Shown: positions 28,091-37,713 of the stretch, piece by piece
Numbering within the stretch: position 1 is the first letter of the stretch
How the letters are laid out: the number at the start of each line of letters is the position of its first letter
Source of the DNA: Acinetobacter calcoaceticus ANC 3811
GTDB lineage: Bacteria; Pseudomonadota; Gammaproteobacteria; Pseudomonadales; Moraxellaceae
Assembly: GCF_000399665.1 (NCBI RefSeq)
Contig: NZ_KB976986.1
Span: 2,835,249 to 2,899,248, forward strand
DNA length: 64,000 bases
Reading direction: 5' to 3'
Program-made: the position numbers and the translations under genes
Notes under the pieces: generated by a model
Told to the model about the DNA's origin: nothing
The model's input: the letters and a program-made list of their open reading frames with translations, nothing else
Database searches by the model: none

Positions 28091-28807
28091 CTATAAAAGC
28101 CCTAACATCACGGCTCGAATAGCCGCTGAAATTTTATTATTCACATTTAACTTCTGCATTGAGTTACAGAGGTGAAAATTTACTGTTCTTTCCGTCACCC
28201 CGATAATCTGGGCAATCTCTGCTGACGTCTTACCTTCCGCAGTCCAACGTAAAACCTCTTTTTCCCGATTCGTTAAATAAAGATTAAACTGAGCAAATTC
28301 AGCTTCATTCACAATTTTAGCGATACTGGAGTGCACTGTCTGTGACAACCAAAACATATTGGTATATTGAGATTTTTGCTCTTTTTCTGATAATTGATCA
28401 GTGGATCTTGCTAGCGTTAACATCCCCCTTGTACCAATAAAGTCACGGCTTGACTGCGCCCAACCGACATTTAAACCATAAGAACGCGCCTCCTCCCAAA
28501 AATCTTTTTGAGATTGTGTGTTCGCAGATTGGCTCGACCAGACAAGAGGTTGAAGTGACAGCATACAATGCTGTACGGTTGGATCGACCACCACATATTG
28601 CTGCTTAACATAACGCTTTTGCCATGCTTCGGGATAATTATTCAACATAATCATTTTTGGTTCAGCAATAGATAATGGCGACTGCATTCCATAAGCACAA
28701 TAATCAAACCCAAGCTTTGAAGCTGTAGATTTGACTACTTCAAATAGCTGGTATTCATTTTTCACCATCAGAGATGCTGATAGTAGATCCTCTTGCCAAT
28801 TTTCCAT
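28091..28807 (-). CDS. abaR: LuxR-type quorum-sensing regulator AbaR
   Basis: A 238-residue LuxR protein. The N-terminal autoinducer-binding domain has the conserved W-Y-D-P-W pattern (WQKRYVKQQYVVVDP, PLVWS, WEEARSYGLNVG), and the C-terminal GerE helix-turn-helix is LTNREKEVLRWTAEGKTSAE. It binds the AHL made by AbaI (3-hydroxy-C12-HSL in A. baumannii) and activates targets through lux boxes. It lies between the lipopeptide operon and abaM/abaI, on the opposite strand to abaI. An AGAG sits in front of the ATG. Confidence 0.95.
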   Translation of the reverse strand: MENWQEDLLSASLMVKNEYQLFEVVKSTASKLGFDYCAYGMQSPLSIAEPKMIMLNNYPEAWQKRYVKQQYVVVDPTVQHCMLSLQPLVWSSQSANTQSQKDFWEEARSYGLNVGWAQSSRDFIGTRGMLTLARSTDQLSEKEQKSQYTNMFWLSQTVHSSIAKIVNEAEFAQFNLYLTNREKEVLRWTAEGKTSAEIAQIIGVTERTVNFHLCNSMQKLNVNNKISAAIRAVMLGLL

Positions 28808-29357
28808 TTACTCTCATTAAGCCTCATGCATAAATGATTTTTTTAGTTGCATATAGTGAATTCATAATCCAATTAACAACATTTTTGAGCCTAAGAGGAT
28901 GGTAAATTTTCTGGATAAACTGGTTTCAGAAAGCTTTTTAAGGTTGTTATATTGCATATGCGAATTATGCTTGAAAGCCTCAGATTTACAGGATGCATTT
29001 TATTCCAAAAATGAGTATTTTTTACTTTTAAATAGAGCCTATTATTTATTCTTATTTGTATATTTCTATTAATTTAACTAAAGAATAATTTCTATTAGTG
29101 ACACAGTTAGTATAGTTTTACACTTATTATCTAGTGATAGCATAGAATAATTATAATGATTCCGAAAATATTGTTTTAATAATAGGATAGATATTATCTA
29201 CAATGCACATGATAAAATTAACCTATTGATAATCTTGAAATAAGAAACTCTCATATGGAAGCTAGAAAAGGCTCAATTTCTGCATAAGTAAAACTCGCTG
29301 TCTGAAGTACTTTCTAAAGAACAGCTTAACGTTGTGTATCACCAGATTACGGTTAAC

Positions 29358-29373
29358 CTGTAAAACCTAACAG
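29358..29373. promoter_or_regulatory. lux-box-like site upstream of abaM
   Basis: CTGTAAAACCTAACAG keeps the outer CTGT/ACAG arms of the lux box with a weaker centre. It is 69 bp upstream of the abaM start, so abaM may also respond to AbaR. Confidence 0.55.
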
Positions 29374-29418
29374 TATTTTGTTGGCAATAATTTATGTTAT
29401 TTATCTATAGAACTGCAA

Positions 29419-29433
29419 TTCAAGTCACTTGAA
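29419..29433. promoter_or_regulatory. Palindrome at the abaM translation start
   Basis: TTCAAGT-C-ACTTGAA is a 15-bp palindrome ending 8 bp before the abaM ATG, next to the AGG ribosome-binding site. It could be an operator or an mRNA hairpin masking initiation. Confidence 0.45.
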
Positions 29434-29441
29434 CAGGTAGC

Positions 29442-29858
29442 ATGGTCACAATCCCCCCTGATTTCTCAATCTCAACAGATGGTTTTATTCGGATGAATGA
29501 AAACCAGCTTATGAATTATCCCCTCCAACACCTCATATCTATTGTTGAATCTACACAAATTGAGGACTCTCAAATTCTATATTATGGTTTTACTGAGTGG
29601 GCAACATCACTGACCCCAGCTTTAAGTACAGGATGGGACTGGGAATTTGTTGAGCAAAATGGAATTGCTAGCTTAAAGCGAATTGGGCTACCTCGAAGCA
29701 ATATCATGATTGTTGATGTATCTGGTACAGATATTGGATTTGATGTCACTGAAACATTAATCGAGAAAAAAATAGATACTTTGTTTTGGGAACAGTTCAT
29801 TTATGCGCAACTCAATACAACGCAAACAAAGTCTAAATTAAGTCCAAATTTCTCTTAG
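29442..29858 (+). CDS. abaM: RsaM-type quorum-sensing modulator AbaM
   Basis: A 138-residue protein lying between abaR and abaI. Position, size and the tryptophan-containing stretches (YGFTEWATSL, WDWEFVEQNG) fit the RsaM family, whose Acinetobacter member AbaM represses AHL production. It has no DNA-binding motif that I can see, in keeping with the family's unusual fold. It is on the same strand as abaI, 78 bp upstream, with a lux box in the gap. The name follows from locus position and RsaM-like features; I did not align it. Confidence 0.8.
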   Translation: MVTIPPDFSISTDGFIRMNENQLMNYPLQHLISIVESTQIEDSQILYYGFTEWATSLTPALSTGWDWEFVEQNGIASLKRIGLPRSNIMIVDVSGTDIGFDVTETLIEKKIDTLFWEQFIYAQLNTTQTKSKLSPNFS

Positions 29859-29860
29859 AA

Positions 29861-29880
29861 ACCTGTAAATTCTTACAGTT
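29861..29880 (+). promoter_or_regulatory. lux box upstream of abaI
   Basis: ACCTGTAAATTCTTACAGTT contains CTGTAA-N4-TTACAG, the AbaR binding site described in front of abaI. It starts 2 bp after the abaM stop and is 56 bp upstream of the abaI ATG. Confidence 0.9.
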
Positions 29881-29936
29881 ACCACCTTTCTAGCTGTCAA
29901 GTAAAGTCGCCTGAAAAATAAGTGGAAGCACTTGTA

Positions 29937-30488
29937 ATGAATATTATTGCTGGATTTCAAAACAATTTTTCAGAAGGCTTATATACCAAATTTAAAAGTT
30001 ACCGCTACAGGGTATTTGTTGAACATTTAGGGTGGGAGTTGAACTGTCCACATAATGAAGAACTAGATCAATTTGATAAAGTCGATACAGCTTATGTCGT
30101 CGCTCAAGATAGAGAATCCAATATTATTGGCTGTGCCAGACTACTACCCACGATTCAACCCTACTTACTGGGTGAAGTATTTCCTCAATTAATGAATGGA
30201 ATGCCTATTCCTTGCTCACCAGAAATTTGGGAATTATCAAGATTTTCAGCCGTAGATTTTTCGAATCCACCGACCTCTGCTAGTCAAGCAGTGTCATCTC
30301 CAGTCTCTATTGCCATTCTGCAAGAAGCGATCAACTTTGCAAGAGAACAAGGCGCCAAACAACTTATTACGACCTCACCTCTTGGTGTAGAGCGTTTATT
30401 ACGTGCTGCTGGTTTTCGTGCTCATCGTGCTGGTCCGCCAATGGTTATCGACGGATATTCTATGTTTGCATGCTTGATTGAAGTGTAG
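29937..30488 (+). CDS. abaI: Acyl-homoserine-lactone synthase AbaI
   Basis: A 183-residue LuxI-family synthase that makes an N-acyl-homoserine lactone from S-adenosylmethionine and an acyl-ACP. The conserved residues are visible: YRYRVFVEHLGWEL, FDKVDTAYVV, GCARLLPT and WELSRFSAV. The start at MNIIAGFQ gives the usual length; five upstream codons beginning at GTG are in frame but the GGAAG site fits the ATG. The lux box upstream indicates positive autoregulation through AbaR. The tRNA relic and terminator lie just downstream. Confidence 0.97.
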   Translation: MNIIAGFQNNFSEGLYTKFKSYRYRVFVEHLGWELNCPHNEELDQFDKVDTAYVVAQDRESNIIGCARLLPTIQPYLLGEVFPQLMNGMPIPCSPEIWELSRFSAVDFSNPPTSASQAVSSPVSIAILQEAINFAREQGAKQLITTSPLGVERLLRAAGFRAHRAGPPMVIDGYSMFACLIEV

Positions 30489-30522
30489 TGGATTAAATCA
30501 AAGTCTACAAATATTGGTGATA

Positions 30523-30571
30523 TTGCAAAGATGAGGGGCCGTAAGTTCAAATCTCATTTCGCTCACTCAAT
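30523..30571 (+). pseudogene. Decayed 3' half of tRNA-Gly(GCC)
   Basis: Aligning from the anticodon loop (TTGCAAAG versus TTGCCAAG) through GGGG, GAGTTCGAGTCTCGTTT versus AAGTTCAAATCTCATTT, to the acceptor end, about 31 of 43 positions match the tRNA-Gly at 11426-11501 by eye. The anticodon loop is altered, the T-stem is broken and no 5' half is present. The adjoining terminator is also the tRNA-Gly terminator. It looks like one half of an old integration site. Confidence 0.7.
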
Positions 30572-30574
30572 TTT

Positions 30575-30604
30575 AAAAGCCCTAGTCAAAAGATTAGGGC
30601 TTTT
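30575..30604. terminator. Terminator between abaI and the MFS gene (tRNA-Gly type)
   Basis: AAAAGCCCTAGTC and GATTAGGGCTTTT form a stem with an AAAA loop. Its first arm is identical to that of the terminator at 11507. It serves abaI on the plus strand and probably the MFS gene on the minus strand. Confidence 0.85.
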
Positions 30605-30630
30605 CTATGTTTAAAGCTTCGAACTTAGTA

Positions 30631-31992
30631 TTAAGAATGCTCAGTAATTTTGGTTTTCAAATTTAAGTCTGCTTTCTTATGATAAGCCTCATCAGTTTTA
30701 GTACTCCAATCACGTGGCATAAATGAAGTCGATATAATTGCAACGATGGCCATAGATCCAATATAAATCATAATTAAGTAAGGATTGCCCTGCCCAACAC
30801 TTAAAAGTTTTGTCGCAATTAACGGTGCTAAACCACCACCAAGTACCCCAGCCAACTGTACCGAAATTGAGATTCCGCTATAACGGATTTCTGCCGGAAA
30901 TTGACGGGCAAAAAGCTGAGCTTGTGGTGCGTACATAATTGGAAAGACCACGCCAATGGCTAAAACAATTGCTGTCCAGACTAATACCGGATCTTTTGTG
31001 TTGAGCATGATAAAAAATGGATAGCAGTAAAGTGCTAAAACGCATAGACCAAACATAAACATATTGCGTTGGCCGACTTTATCTGACAAATGTCCACAGA
31101 ATGGCGTCATAAATAGAATGACTATTGCACCGCAAATGGTGGCAAACAAAATGTCTTGGCGTGGAATTCCAAGTTGTGCAGTGGTATAAGCCAATGTAAA
31201 GGTTGAAGCAATATAAAACCATGCGTTCTCGGCAGCACGCGCCAAAATAATGGTGATAAGTTGCTTCGGATGATTTTTAAAAACTTGTAAAGCAGGAACT
31301 TTAACTTCTTCAGACTGCTGTTTTACTTTTTCAAAATCTGGTGACTCTGGTACTTTCACTCGAATGTACCAACCTACTACCAGCAAAATAATGCTGGCAA
31401 GAAATGGTAAACGCCAACCCCAGCTAAACAGTGCTTCTTCAGGTAATAACGACACCAGCCCGAGTGCAATTGAGGCTAGCATTAAACCGCCACCTGTACT
31501 GGCTTGAGGTAAACTTCCCCAAAAGCCCTTACCGCCTTCAGGTGCATGTTCAACGGCCATAAGCACAGCACCACCCCATTCACCACCCATTGCCATCCCT
31601 TGAATGAATCGTAAGACAACCAGACCAATTGCAGCCCAGTAACCAATTGATTCGTAAGTCGGTAATAAGCCAATCAGTACTGTTGGGATTCCCATGAGCA
31701 TCAGAGTTAGCAGCAACATCGATTTACGGCCAATCTTGTCACCAAAATGACCAAAGACTAAACCACCTAGTGGTCGGCCAATAAACCCAACGGCATAGGT
31801 GGCAAATGCGGCAAGCACCCCCGTAAGGGCATCCAGATTTGGGAAAAATAATTTATTAAAAATCAGCGCCGCCGCCGCACCGTAAATAAAAAAGTCATAC
31901 CACTCAATGGTGGTGCCGACCATGCTTGAGATGCCTGCTAATCGATGTGACGACTTTTTAGTATTTGAACCGTTTCCATGTACTGTTTGCAT
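30631..31992 (-). CDS. MFS transporter, metabolite:H+ symporter family
   Basis: A 453-residue twelve-helix transporter of the MHS (ProP/ShiA/KgtP-like) family. It has the opening TTIEWYDFFIYGAAAALIFNK and the GRPLGGLVFGHFGDKIGRKS loop. It is the last gene of the valine-catabolic cluster and so may import a branched-chain keto acid or a related carboxylate; that is contextual inference. The start is at an ATG 7 bp after AAAGGA; an in-frame upstream extension rich in lysine is unlikely to be translated. Confidence 0.85.
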   Translation of the reverse strand: MQTVHGNGSNTKKSSHRLAGISSMVGTTIEWYDFFIYGAAAALIFNKLFFPNLDALTGVLAAFATYAVGFIGRPLGGLVFGHFGDKIGRKSMLLLTLMLMGIPTVLIGLLPTYESIGYWAAIGLVVLRFIQGMAMGGEWGGAVLMAVEHAPEGGKGFWGSLPQASTGGGLMLASIALGLVSLLPEEALFSWGWRLPFLASIILLVVGWYIRVKVPESPDFEKVKQQSEEVKVPALQVFKNHPKQLITIILARAAENAWFYIASTFTLAYTTAQLGIPRQDILFATICGAIVILFMTPFCGHLSDKVGQRNMFMFGLCVLALYCYPFFIMLNTKDPVLVWTAIVLAIGVVFPIMYAPQAQLFARQFPAEIRYSGISISVQLAGVLGGGLAPLIATKLLSVGQGNPYLIMIYIGSMAIVAIISTSFMPRDWSTKTDEAYHKKADLNLKTKITEHS

Positions 31993-32112
31993 CGTAATAT
32001 CCTTTTTAGATTTTCTTGTTTTGTCTTTTTTATGCTTATGACCAGCCCTGACCATAAGCATTTTCAGGTCTCGCTTTATCTCCTTAAGCTTTTTATGTTT
32101 TTGTAATGCGGT

Positions 32113-33138
32113 TTAGCTCAATTTTTCTAAAATTGGCTCAAATTTCGAATTACGTTCTTGCCACTGTGGTTGTTTGTCTTTATCGACAATGAGAGCGCGG
32201 ACACCTTCAATAAAGTCGCCATGTTCAAACCAGATATCCTGTAAATCACGCTCAAGCTGCATACACTGAGGTAAAGAAAGCCCACGGCCTAAATGCTGTA
32301 GTTTCAAACTGGTTTGTTTGGCTATAAATGAGCGCTGCTGCAAAATACTAAGCATCTTACTTGCCCAAGTCTTTAAGCTTTCATCTTTTTCATTTTCAAG
32401 ACTTTGCTCGATTTCATCTAAATGCTGATATCCGAAGTGTTTACGAATACCTTCTGCCAATTGTTTTAATTCACTTTCGGCAGGGCGAGTAATAAATCGG
32501 GTAATGATATGTTCAATTCCCTCTTTAGTTAAACTTGGTGCTTCAACAAGAGCATCTTGCAAAGCTTGTAACTGCTCGCTTGGCACATGGTAGTCAATTA
32601 AATCGAGGTAAAGCGCATCACTACTGCTGATCTGCTCACCCGTAATTGCCATATAAACACCAATATCATCAAGGCGAGAAAGGAAATGAGTTGCACCAAC
32701 GTCTGGGAAAAAACCAATCGCTGTTTCAGGCATAGCAAATCTGGACTTTTCGCTGCTCACCACAATATGACAAGCCTGAGCCAAGCCAAAACCGCCACCT
32801 AATACATAGCCATCAAGTACAACAATGACTGGCTTTGCATATTCACGCAGTACATTCAGCATTTTATATTCGGCACTAAAGTAGCCTTTGTAGTCGGCCG
32901 TGCCATTTTTATAACTGTCGTAGAGATAGCGGATATCACCACCTGCACAGAAGGCTTTTGGACTATTTGATTTGATCAAAACTGCCTGAATAGCAGCATC
33001 ATTTCGCCACAGTTCCAATTGGGCACCAATACTTTTGATCATATCTAGCGACAATGCATTGAGATGAGTCACACGGTCTAAGGTAATCACGCCAAGCTTA
33101 CCTTGTCGCTCAATCATTAAGTGATTTTCTGTATTCAT
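32113..33138 (-). CDS. 3-hydroxyisobutyryl-CoA hydrolase-like crotonase
   Basis: A 341-residue crotonase-fold protein, longer than typical enoyl-CoA hydratases, with the HIBYL-CoA hydrolase features FCAGGDIRYLYD, LGGGFGLAQACHIVV, MPETAIGFFPDVGATHFLSRL and a C-terminal extension with FIEGVRALIVDKDKQPQW. It would release 3-hydroxyisobutyrate from its CoA ester in valine breakdown, feeding MmsB encoded in the same cluster. It lies 12 bp after the enoyl-CoA hydratase gene. Confidence 0.88.
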   Translation of the reverse strand: MNTENHLMIERQGKLGVITLDRVTHLNALSLDMIKSIGAQLELWRNDAAIQAVLIKSNSPKAFCAGGDIRYLYDSYKNGTADYKGYFSAEYKMLNVLREYAKPVIVVLDGYVLGGGFGLAQACHIVVSSEKSRFAMPETAIGFFPDVGATHFLSRLDDIGVYMAITGEQISSSDALYLDLIDYHVPSEQLQALQDALVEAPSLTKEGIEHIITRFITRPAESELKQLAEGIRKHFGYQHLDEIEQSLENEKDESLKTWASKMLSILQQRSFIAKQTSLKLQHLGRGLSLPQCMQLERDLQDIWFEHGDFIEGVRALIVDKDKQPQWQERNSKFEPILEKLS

Positions 33139-33150
33139 TTTATTGATCTC

Positions 33151-33924
33151 TTATTGATTTTTAAAATTTGGCTTTCGTTTTTCAACGAACGCCTGCATTC
33201 CTTCTTTTTGGTCAAATGTTGCAAATATTGAATGGAACATACGTCTTTCAAAACGTAAGCCTTCGGTAAGGTTTACTTCAAAAGCGCGGTTAATGGTTTC
33301 TTTAAGCATCATATTTGCAGTTAAAGAGCGTGCCGCAATTTTTTCAGCTGCTTGCAAGGTTTGTTCAAGTAATTCTTCTTTGCTAAACACTCGTGCAACT
33401 AAACCACTTTGTTCTGCTTCTACAGCGCCCATTTGACGAGCGGTAAAACACATTTCCATTGCTTTGGCCTTACCAATTGCATGGGTTAAGCGTTGTGTGC
33501 CACCAATACCCGGAATTACACCTAAAGTAACTTCAGGTAAGCCAAACTTGGCGGTGTCAGCACAATAAATAAAGTCACACATAAGCGCCAATTCACAGCC
33601 ACCACCTAATGCATAGCCGCTGACCGCAGCAATTAGAGGTTTACGGCGCTGTGCAATACGGTCTGCAAGATGGAAAAAGTCATCAAAATAAATATCAGGA
33701 AATGCTAAATCAGCCATCTCTTTAATGTCTGCGCCTGCGGCAAAAGCTTTTTCAGAACCTGCCAATACGATGCAACCAATTTCGCGGTCTTTTTCCAGCT
33801 GATCTAATGCCTGATTAATTTCACTAATTAATTCGCTGTTTAAAGCATTGAGCGCTTGAGGGCGATTTAATGTAATCAGTCCAACCCCATTACGCTTTTC
33901 TAATAAAATACTTTGCCACTGCAT
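33151..33924 (-). CDS. Enoyl-CoA hydratase
   Basis: A 257-residue crotonase with both catalytic glutamate regions, ALGGGCELALMCDFIYC and PEVTLGVIPGIGGTQRL, and an oxyanion hole at FAAGADIKEM. In this operon it would hydrate methacrylyl-CoA (or tiglyl-CoA) to the 3-hydroxyacyl-CoA for the next enzyme. Full length. It begins 21 bp after the acyl-CoA dehydrogenase gene. Confidence 0.92.
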   Translation of the reverse strand: MQWQSILLEKRNGVGLITLNRPQALNALNSELISEINQALDQLEKDREIGCIVLAGSEKAFAAGADIKEMADLAFPDIYFDDFFHLADRIAQRRKPLIAAVSGYALGGGCELALMCDFIYCADTAKFGLPEVTLGVIPGIGGTQRLTHAIGKAKAMEMCFTARQMGAVEAEQSGLVARVFSKEELLEQTLQAAEKIAARSLTANMMLKETINRAFEVNLTEGLRFERRMFHSIFATFDQKEGMQAFVEKRKPNFKNQ

Positions 33925-33945
33925 TATTTATTCCTTGTTCTGGTT

Positions 33946-35073
33946 TTATAGACTACGTGCGATGACTAAACGTTGGATATCACTTGTGCCTTCGTAAATT
34001 TGACAAATACGCGCATCACGATAAATACGTTCAATTGGGAAGTCTCTGAGATAGCCATAGCCACCAAAGACTTGTAGCGCACTCGAGCACACACGCTCAG
34101 TCATTTCTGAAGCAAATAACTTGGCCATTGAAGCTTCATTGAGACACGGTTGACCTGCTTCTTTTAAACGCGCAGCGTAGTGAACCAGTTGTCTCGCTGC
34201 TTCAATTTCAGTTGCCATGCTAGCAAGGCGAAAAGCGATGGTTTGATGCTCAAAAATTGGTTTTCCAAAAGTAATACGCTCTTTAGCATAACGAGTCGCT
34301 TCTTCGAGCGCCGCACGTGCTAAACCGACTGCCTGTGCAGCAATACCAATACGTCCACCTTCTAAATTGGCAAGAGCGATTTTCAAGCCCTCACCTTCTT
34401 TGCCAAGCATGAGGCTTTTATGAATGCGCACATCGGTCAGCGCGATCTGACACGTATCTGAAGCATGCAGACCTAGTTTTTCTTCAACACGAATCACTTC
34501 GTAACCCGGTGTTTCGCGTGGAACTAAAAATGCACTAATGCCCTTTTTACCCGCGCTCGGATCAGTCACTGCAAACACAATAATGACACCTGCATTATCA
34601 CCCGAGGTAATAAATTGCTTGGCACCATTTAAAATGTAATCATCACCATCTTTCACCGCTCGGGTTTTAAGAGCTGCCGCATCTGAGCCAGTATGTGGTT
34701 CGGTTAAAGCAAAAGCACCGATCATTTCACCTTGTGCCAACGGTTTTAAAAAACGCTCTTTTTGCTCATCGGTACCAAATTTTAAAATAGGTACACAGCC
34801 AACCGAGTTATGTACACTCATGATGGTCGAGGTTGCGCCATCTGCTGCCGCAACTTCTTCGAGTGCCAGTACATAGGCTAAGTTACCCGTGTCTGAACCG
34901 CCCCATTGCTCTGAAACAAGCATACCCATAAAACCGAGTTGCCCCATTTGAGCTAAGGTGTCTTTCGGGAATGTTCCGTCTCGATCCCAATCGCTGGCAT
35001 GAGGCTTAATTTGTTCTTGGGCGAAACTTTTCGCCATATCACGAATGAGTAATTGTTCTTCGGTAAATTGCAT
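33946..35073 (-). CDS. Acyl-CoA dehydrogenase, probably isobutyryl-CoA
   Basis: A 375-residue acyl-CoA dehydrogenase of standard length with the family signatures [17 protein letters not shown] and [40 protein letters not shown]. The catalytic glutamate is in IYEGTSD. The neighbours point to isobutyryl-CoA (valine branch) or 2-methylbutyryl-CoA as substrate. It lies 11 bp after the AMP ligase gene. Confidence 0.9.
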   Translation of the reverse strand: MQFTEEQLLIRDMAKSFAQEQIKPHASDWDRDGTFPKDTLAQMGQLGFMGMLVSEQWGGSDTGNLAYVLALEEVAAADGATSTIMSVHNSVGCVPILKFGTDEQKERFLKPLAQGEMIGAFALTEPHTGSDAAALKTRAVKDGDDYILNGAKQFITSGDNAGVIIVFAVTDPSAGKKGISAFLVPRETPGYEVIRVEEKLGLHASDTCQIALTDVRIHKSLMLGKEGEGLKIALANLEGGRIGIAAQAVGLARAALEEATRYAKERITFGKPIFEHQTIAFRLASMATEIEAARQLVHYAARLKEAGQPCLNEASMAKLFASEMTERVCSSALQVFGGYGYLRDFPIERIYRDARICQIYEGTSDIQRLVIARSL

Positions 35074-35084
35074 TGTTATTTCCT

Positions 35085-36734
35085 TTACCCTGCTTTAGCT
35101 TGTTGTTTAGCAATTTCTTGATTACGCAATAAAAAGCGCTGAATTTTACCACTTGGAGTTTTAGGTAATTCACTCACAAATTCAACTAAACGTGGGTACG
35201 CATGTGCAGAAAGTCGTCTTTTAACAAATTGGCTGAGTTGTTCAGCAAGTGCATCTGAAGGTTGAGCATCGGCAGCTAAAATTACAAATGCCTTAACCAC
35301 TTCGGTACGGTCTGGGTCAGGCACACCAATCACTGCTGCCTCAACTACTGCATCATGTTCAAGCAAAGCACTTTCTACATCGAATGGCCCAATCCGATAG
35401 CCCGATGTGGTGATCACATCATCACTACGACCAACAAAGCTCATGCTGCCATCAGCATGTAACTCGGCAGTGTCGCCAGTTAAATAGTAATGACCAACAA
35501 ATGGTGATTTTCGGCTTTCTTTATAGCCGCCGAACCACATCATTGGAGACTGGCTAATATCGACCGCTAAAATTCCTGGTGTGTCTGCCGGAAGCTCTTC
35601 ACCTTGTTCATTGACAATCGCAACACGGTAGCCCGGACTTGGGAAACCTGCTGAACCAGCATGAATTTCATGTTTTAAACCATGATGATTACACACCACC
35701 ATGCCGACTTCAGTTTGTCCATAGTGGTCATAAATCGGAGCATCAAGCACTTGTTTAAACCAGCGAATCACTTCTGGGTTAAGCGGTTCACCTGCACTAC
35801 TCACGACACGGAATAGTCCTTTTAACGGCGCCATTTGTGCTGGATCAGCCGCCATCATCATGCGGTAAGCCGTTGGTGCACCTGCCAAGTTGTTAACTTT
35901 ATAATCTTTTACAATTTGGCATAGGCTATCTGTACTGAAACCACCTTCATAGAACAAAGTAGCGTGGCCTAAGAATAACGGCCCAGTAATCGCGTAGTAC
36001 AGGCCATACGCCCAACCCGGATCGGCAATATTCCAAAACGAATCTTCTTCGGTTAAACCAATGGCATCTTGCATATATCGACCAAAGGCAATCAGTGCTT
36101 TTAATGGCACTTCCAATGGTTTCGCGGGTCCTGTAGTGCCTGAAGTAAACATGAGCAGAAAAGGATCTTGGATGCTGCGCATAACCAAATCACATTGATC
36201 GGACTGCTGCTTCACTTCATTCCAAAAGTTAAAATCACCTGCTTTAAGCGGAGTACCTTGTGCATCGGCCACCGTCACAATTGCAGGGCAATTTTCAATT
36301 TCATCAAGCTTGCTGCGGTTACCTACATCGGTCACCACCAGCTTACTTTGTGCAAGCTGAATACGGTGCTCAATCGCTTTTGGACCAAATGCAGTAAAGA
36401 GTGGTTGATAGACTGCACCAATGCGCCAAGCTGCAAAAATAGTCACGATCAGTTCAGGTGTTCTTGGCAATAACCCTGAAATACGGTCGCCTGCTTTCAC
36501 ACCTTGTGATTTTAAAAAGTTGGCAAACTGACTCGACCATTCCTTTAATTCACAGAAGGTATATTGCTCTTTTCGTCCGTCTTTTCCTTGCCAATACAGC
36601 GCAATTTTGTCGCCATCTGCATGTCTATCACAGCATTCATAACAAGCATTTAAGGCATCAAGTGAACCTGATAACATCTGTTTTGCAGTACTTTCCAAAT
36701 CGAAAGCCTGTGCAGCATTTTGATAATCTATCAT
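35085..36734 (-). CDS. AMP-dependent acyl-CoA synthetase
   Basis: A 549-residue ANL-superfamily ligase with [57 protein letters not shown] and the C-terminal lysine motif [10 protein letters not shown]. The sequence is close to acetyl/propionyl-CoA synthetase-like enzymes. In this cluster it would activate a short branched acid (isobutyrate or propionate). It starts 77 bp after mmsB. Confidence 0.88.
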   Translation of the reverse strand: MIDYQNAAQAFDLESTAKQMLSGSLDALNACYECCDRHADGDKIALYWQGKDGRKEQYTFCELKEWSSQFANFLKSQGVKAGDRISGLLPRTPELIVTIFAAWRIGAVYQPLFTAFGPKAIEHRIQLAQSKLVVTDVGNRSKLDEIENCPAIVTVADAQGTPLKAGDFNFWNEVKQQSDQCDLVMRSIQDPFLLMFTSGTTGPAKPLEVPLKALIAFGRYMQDAIGLTEEDSFWNIADPGWAYGLYYAITGPLFLGHATLFYEGGFSTDSLCQIVKDYKVNNLAGAPTAYRMMMAADPAQMAPLKGLFRVVSSAGEPLNPEVIRWFKQVLDAPIYDHYGQTEVGMVVCNHHGLKHEIHAGSAGFPSPGYRVAIVNEQGEELPADTPGILAVDISQSPMMWFGGYKESRKSPFVGHYYLTGDTAELHADGSMSFVGRSDDVITTSGYRIGPFDVESALLEHDAVVEAAVIGVPDPDRTEVVKAFVILAADAQPSDALAEQLSQFVKRRLSAHAYPRLVEFVSELPKTPSGKIQRFLLRNQEIAKQQAKAG

Positions 36735-36811
36735 ATCTTTTCCCTCAGTCCGGATTTGTTGTTATTCACGACAGGGTTTAATGTCTTTAAAGCCATCCTT
36801 TGGCTTTACCG

Positions 36812-37702
36812 TTATGCCTCTTGTGGCAGGTATTGCTGAATAATGCTCGAAAAATCGAGATTGGCATTCCCGCGCATGCACATTTGCTGATAAAGCTGCT
36901 GTACCATGCCACCTAATACAACTGGCTGTTTGACTTGGCCCGCGGCCTCTACAGCAAGTCCTAAATCTTTTAGCATTAACTGTGTAGCAAAACCATCTTG
37001 GTAGCCTCGAGATGCTGGCGCATTTTCATTAATATGCGGCCATGGGTTACATACATCTGAACTCCAGCAACGGCCACTTGAGGTATTAATGACACCTGCC
37101 AATGCTTGTGGGTCGATGCCCAACTTCACACCGAGTGCCATACCTTCAGCAACAGCAGCCATTGAAATACCTAAAATCAGGTTGTTGCAGATTTTGGCAA
37201 TTTGACCTGCACCGACATCGCCACAATGAACAATATTTTTGCCCATATGGCTGAGCACAGGTTTCACTTCGTTAAAGGTGTGCTCATCGGCACCCACCAT
37301 AAAGGTTAGGGTTCCTGCTTGAGCACCAATGGTTCCACCAGAGACTGGTGCATCACAGATTTTAATATTTTTGCTTTGCGCAACAGCGGCAATGTCTTTA
37401 ATGGTTTGTGGGTCAATGGTACTGCTATCAATGCATAAGCTACCTGCTTTTAGCACTTCTAAAACACCATTTTCGCCCAAGTAAACTTCTTTAACATGCT
37501 TGGCCGCAGGCAACATGCTAATGACCACATCAGCTTGTTTCGCTGCTGCCTGTGGGCTGTCGCAGACCACACCACCTGCCTCGGCGAAGTGCTGAATAGC
37601 AACTTCACTGAGGTCATAACCATAAACATTGAGTCCGGCTTTAAGTAGGTTATGGGCCATTCTGCCGCCCATATTCCCTAGACCGATAAAGGCGATATTC
37701 AT
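36812..37702 (-). CDS. mmsB: 3-hydroxyisobutyrate dehydrogenase
   Basis: A 296-residue beta-hydroxyacid dehydrogenase with the N-terminal NAD-binding GLGNMGGRMA, the substrate loop DAPVSGGTIGAQAGTL and the catalytic lysine region VGAGQIAKICNN. It oxidises 3-hydroxyisobutyrate to methylmalonate semialdehyde, the substrate of the adjacent MmsA. It lies 11 bp after mmsA in the same operon. Confidence 0.95.
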   Translation of the reverse strand: MNIAFIGLGNMGGRMAHNLLKAGLNVYGYDLSEVAIQHFAEAGGVVCDSPQAAAKQADVVISMLPAAKHVKEVYLGENGVLEVLKAGSLCIDSSTIDPQTIKDIAAVAQSKNIKICDAPVSGGTIGAQAGTLTFMVGADEHTFNEVKPVLSHMGKNIVHCGDVGAGQIAKICNNLILGISMAAVAEGMALGVKLGIDPQALAGVINTSSGRCWSSDVCNPWPHINENAPASRGYQDGFATQLMLKDLGLAVEAAGQVKQPVVLGGMVQQLYQQMCMRGNANLDFSSIIQQYLPQEA

Positions 37703-37713
37703 CCGTGATCCCC

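Larger units (their letters stand above)
28808..29441. promoter_or_regulatory. abaR-abaM divergent intergenic region
   Basis: About 630 bp without a gene, AT-rich, between the divergent starts of abaR and abaM. It contains the lux-box-like site at 29358 and the palindrome at 29419. No other ncRNA-like or coding signal is evident. Confidence 0.5.

Noticed and set aside
30523..30571. A functional tRNA gene next to abaI
   Set aside because: Only the 3' half aligns with tRNA-Gly, and the T-stem is broken.
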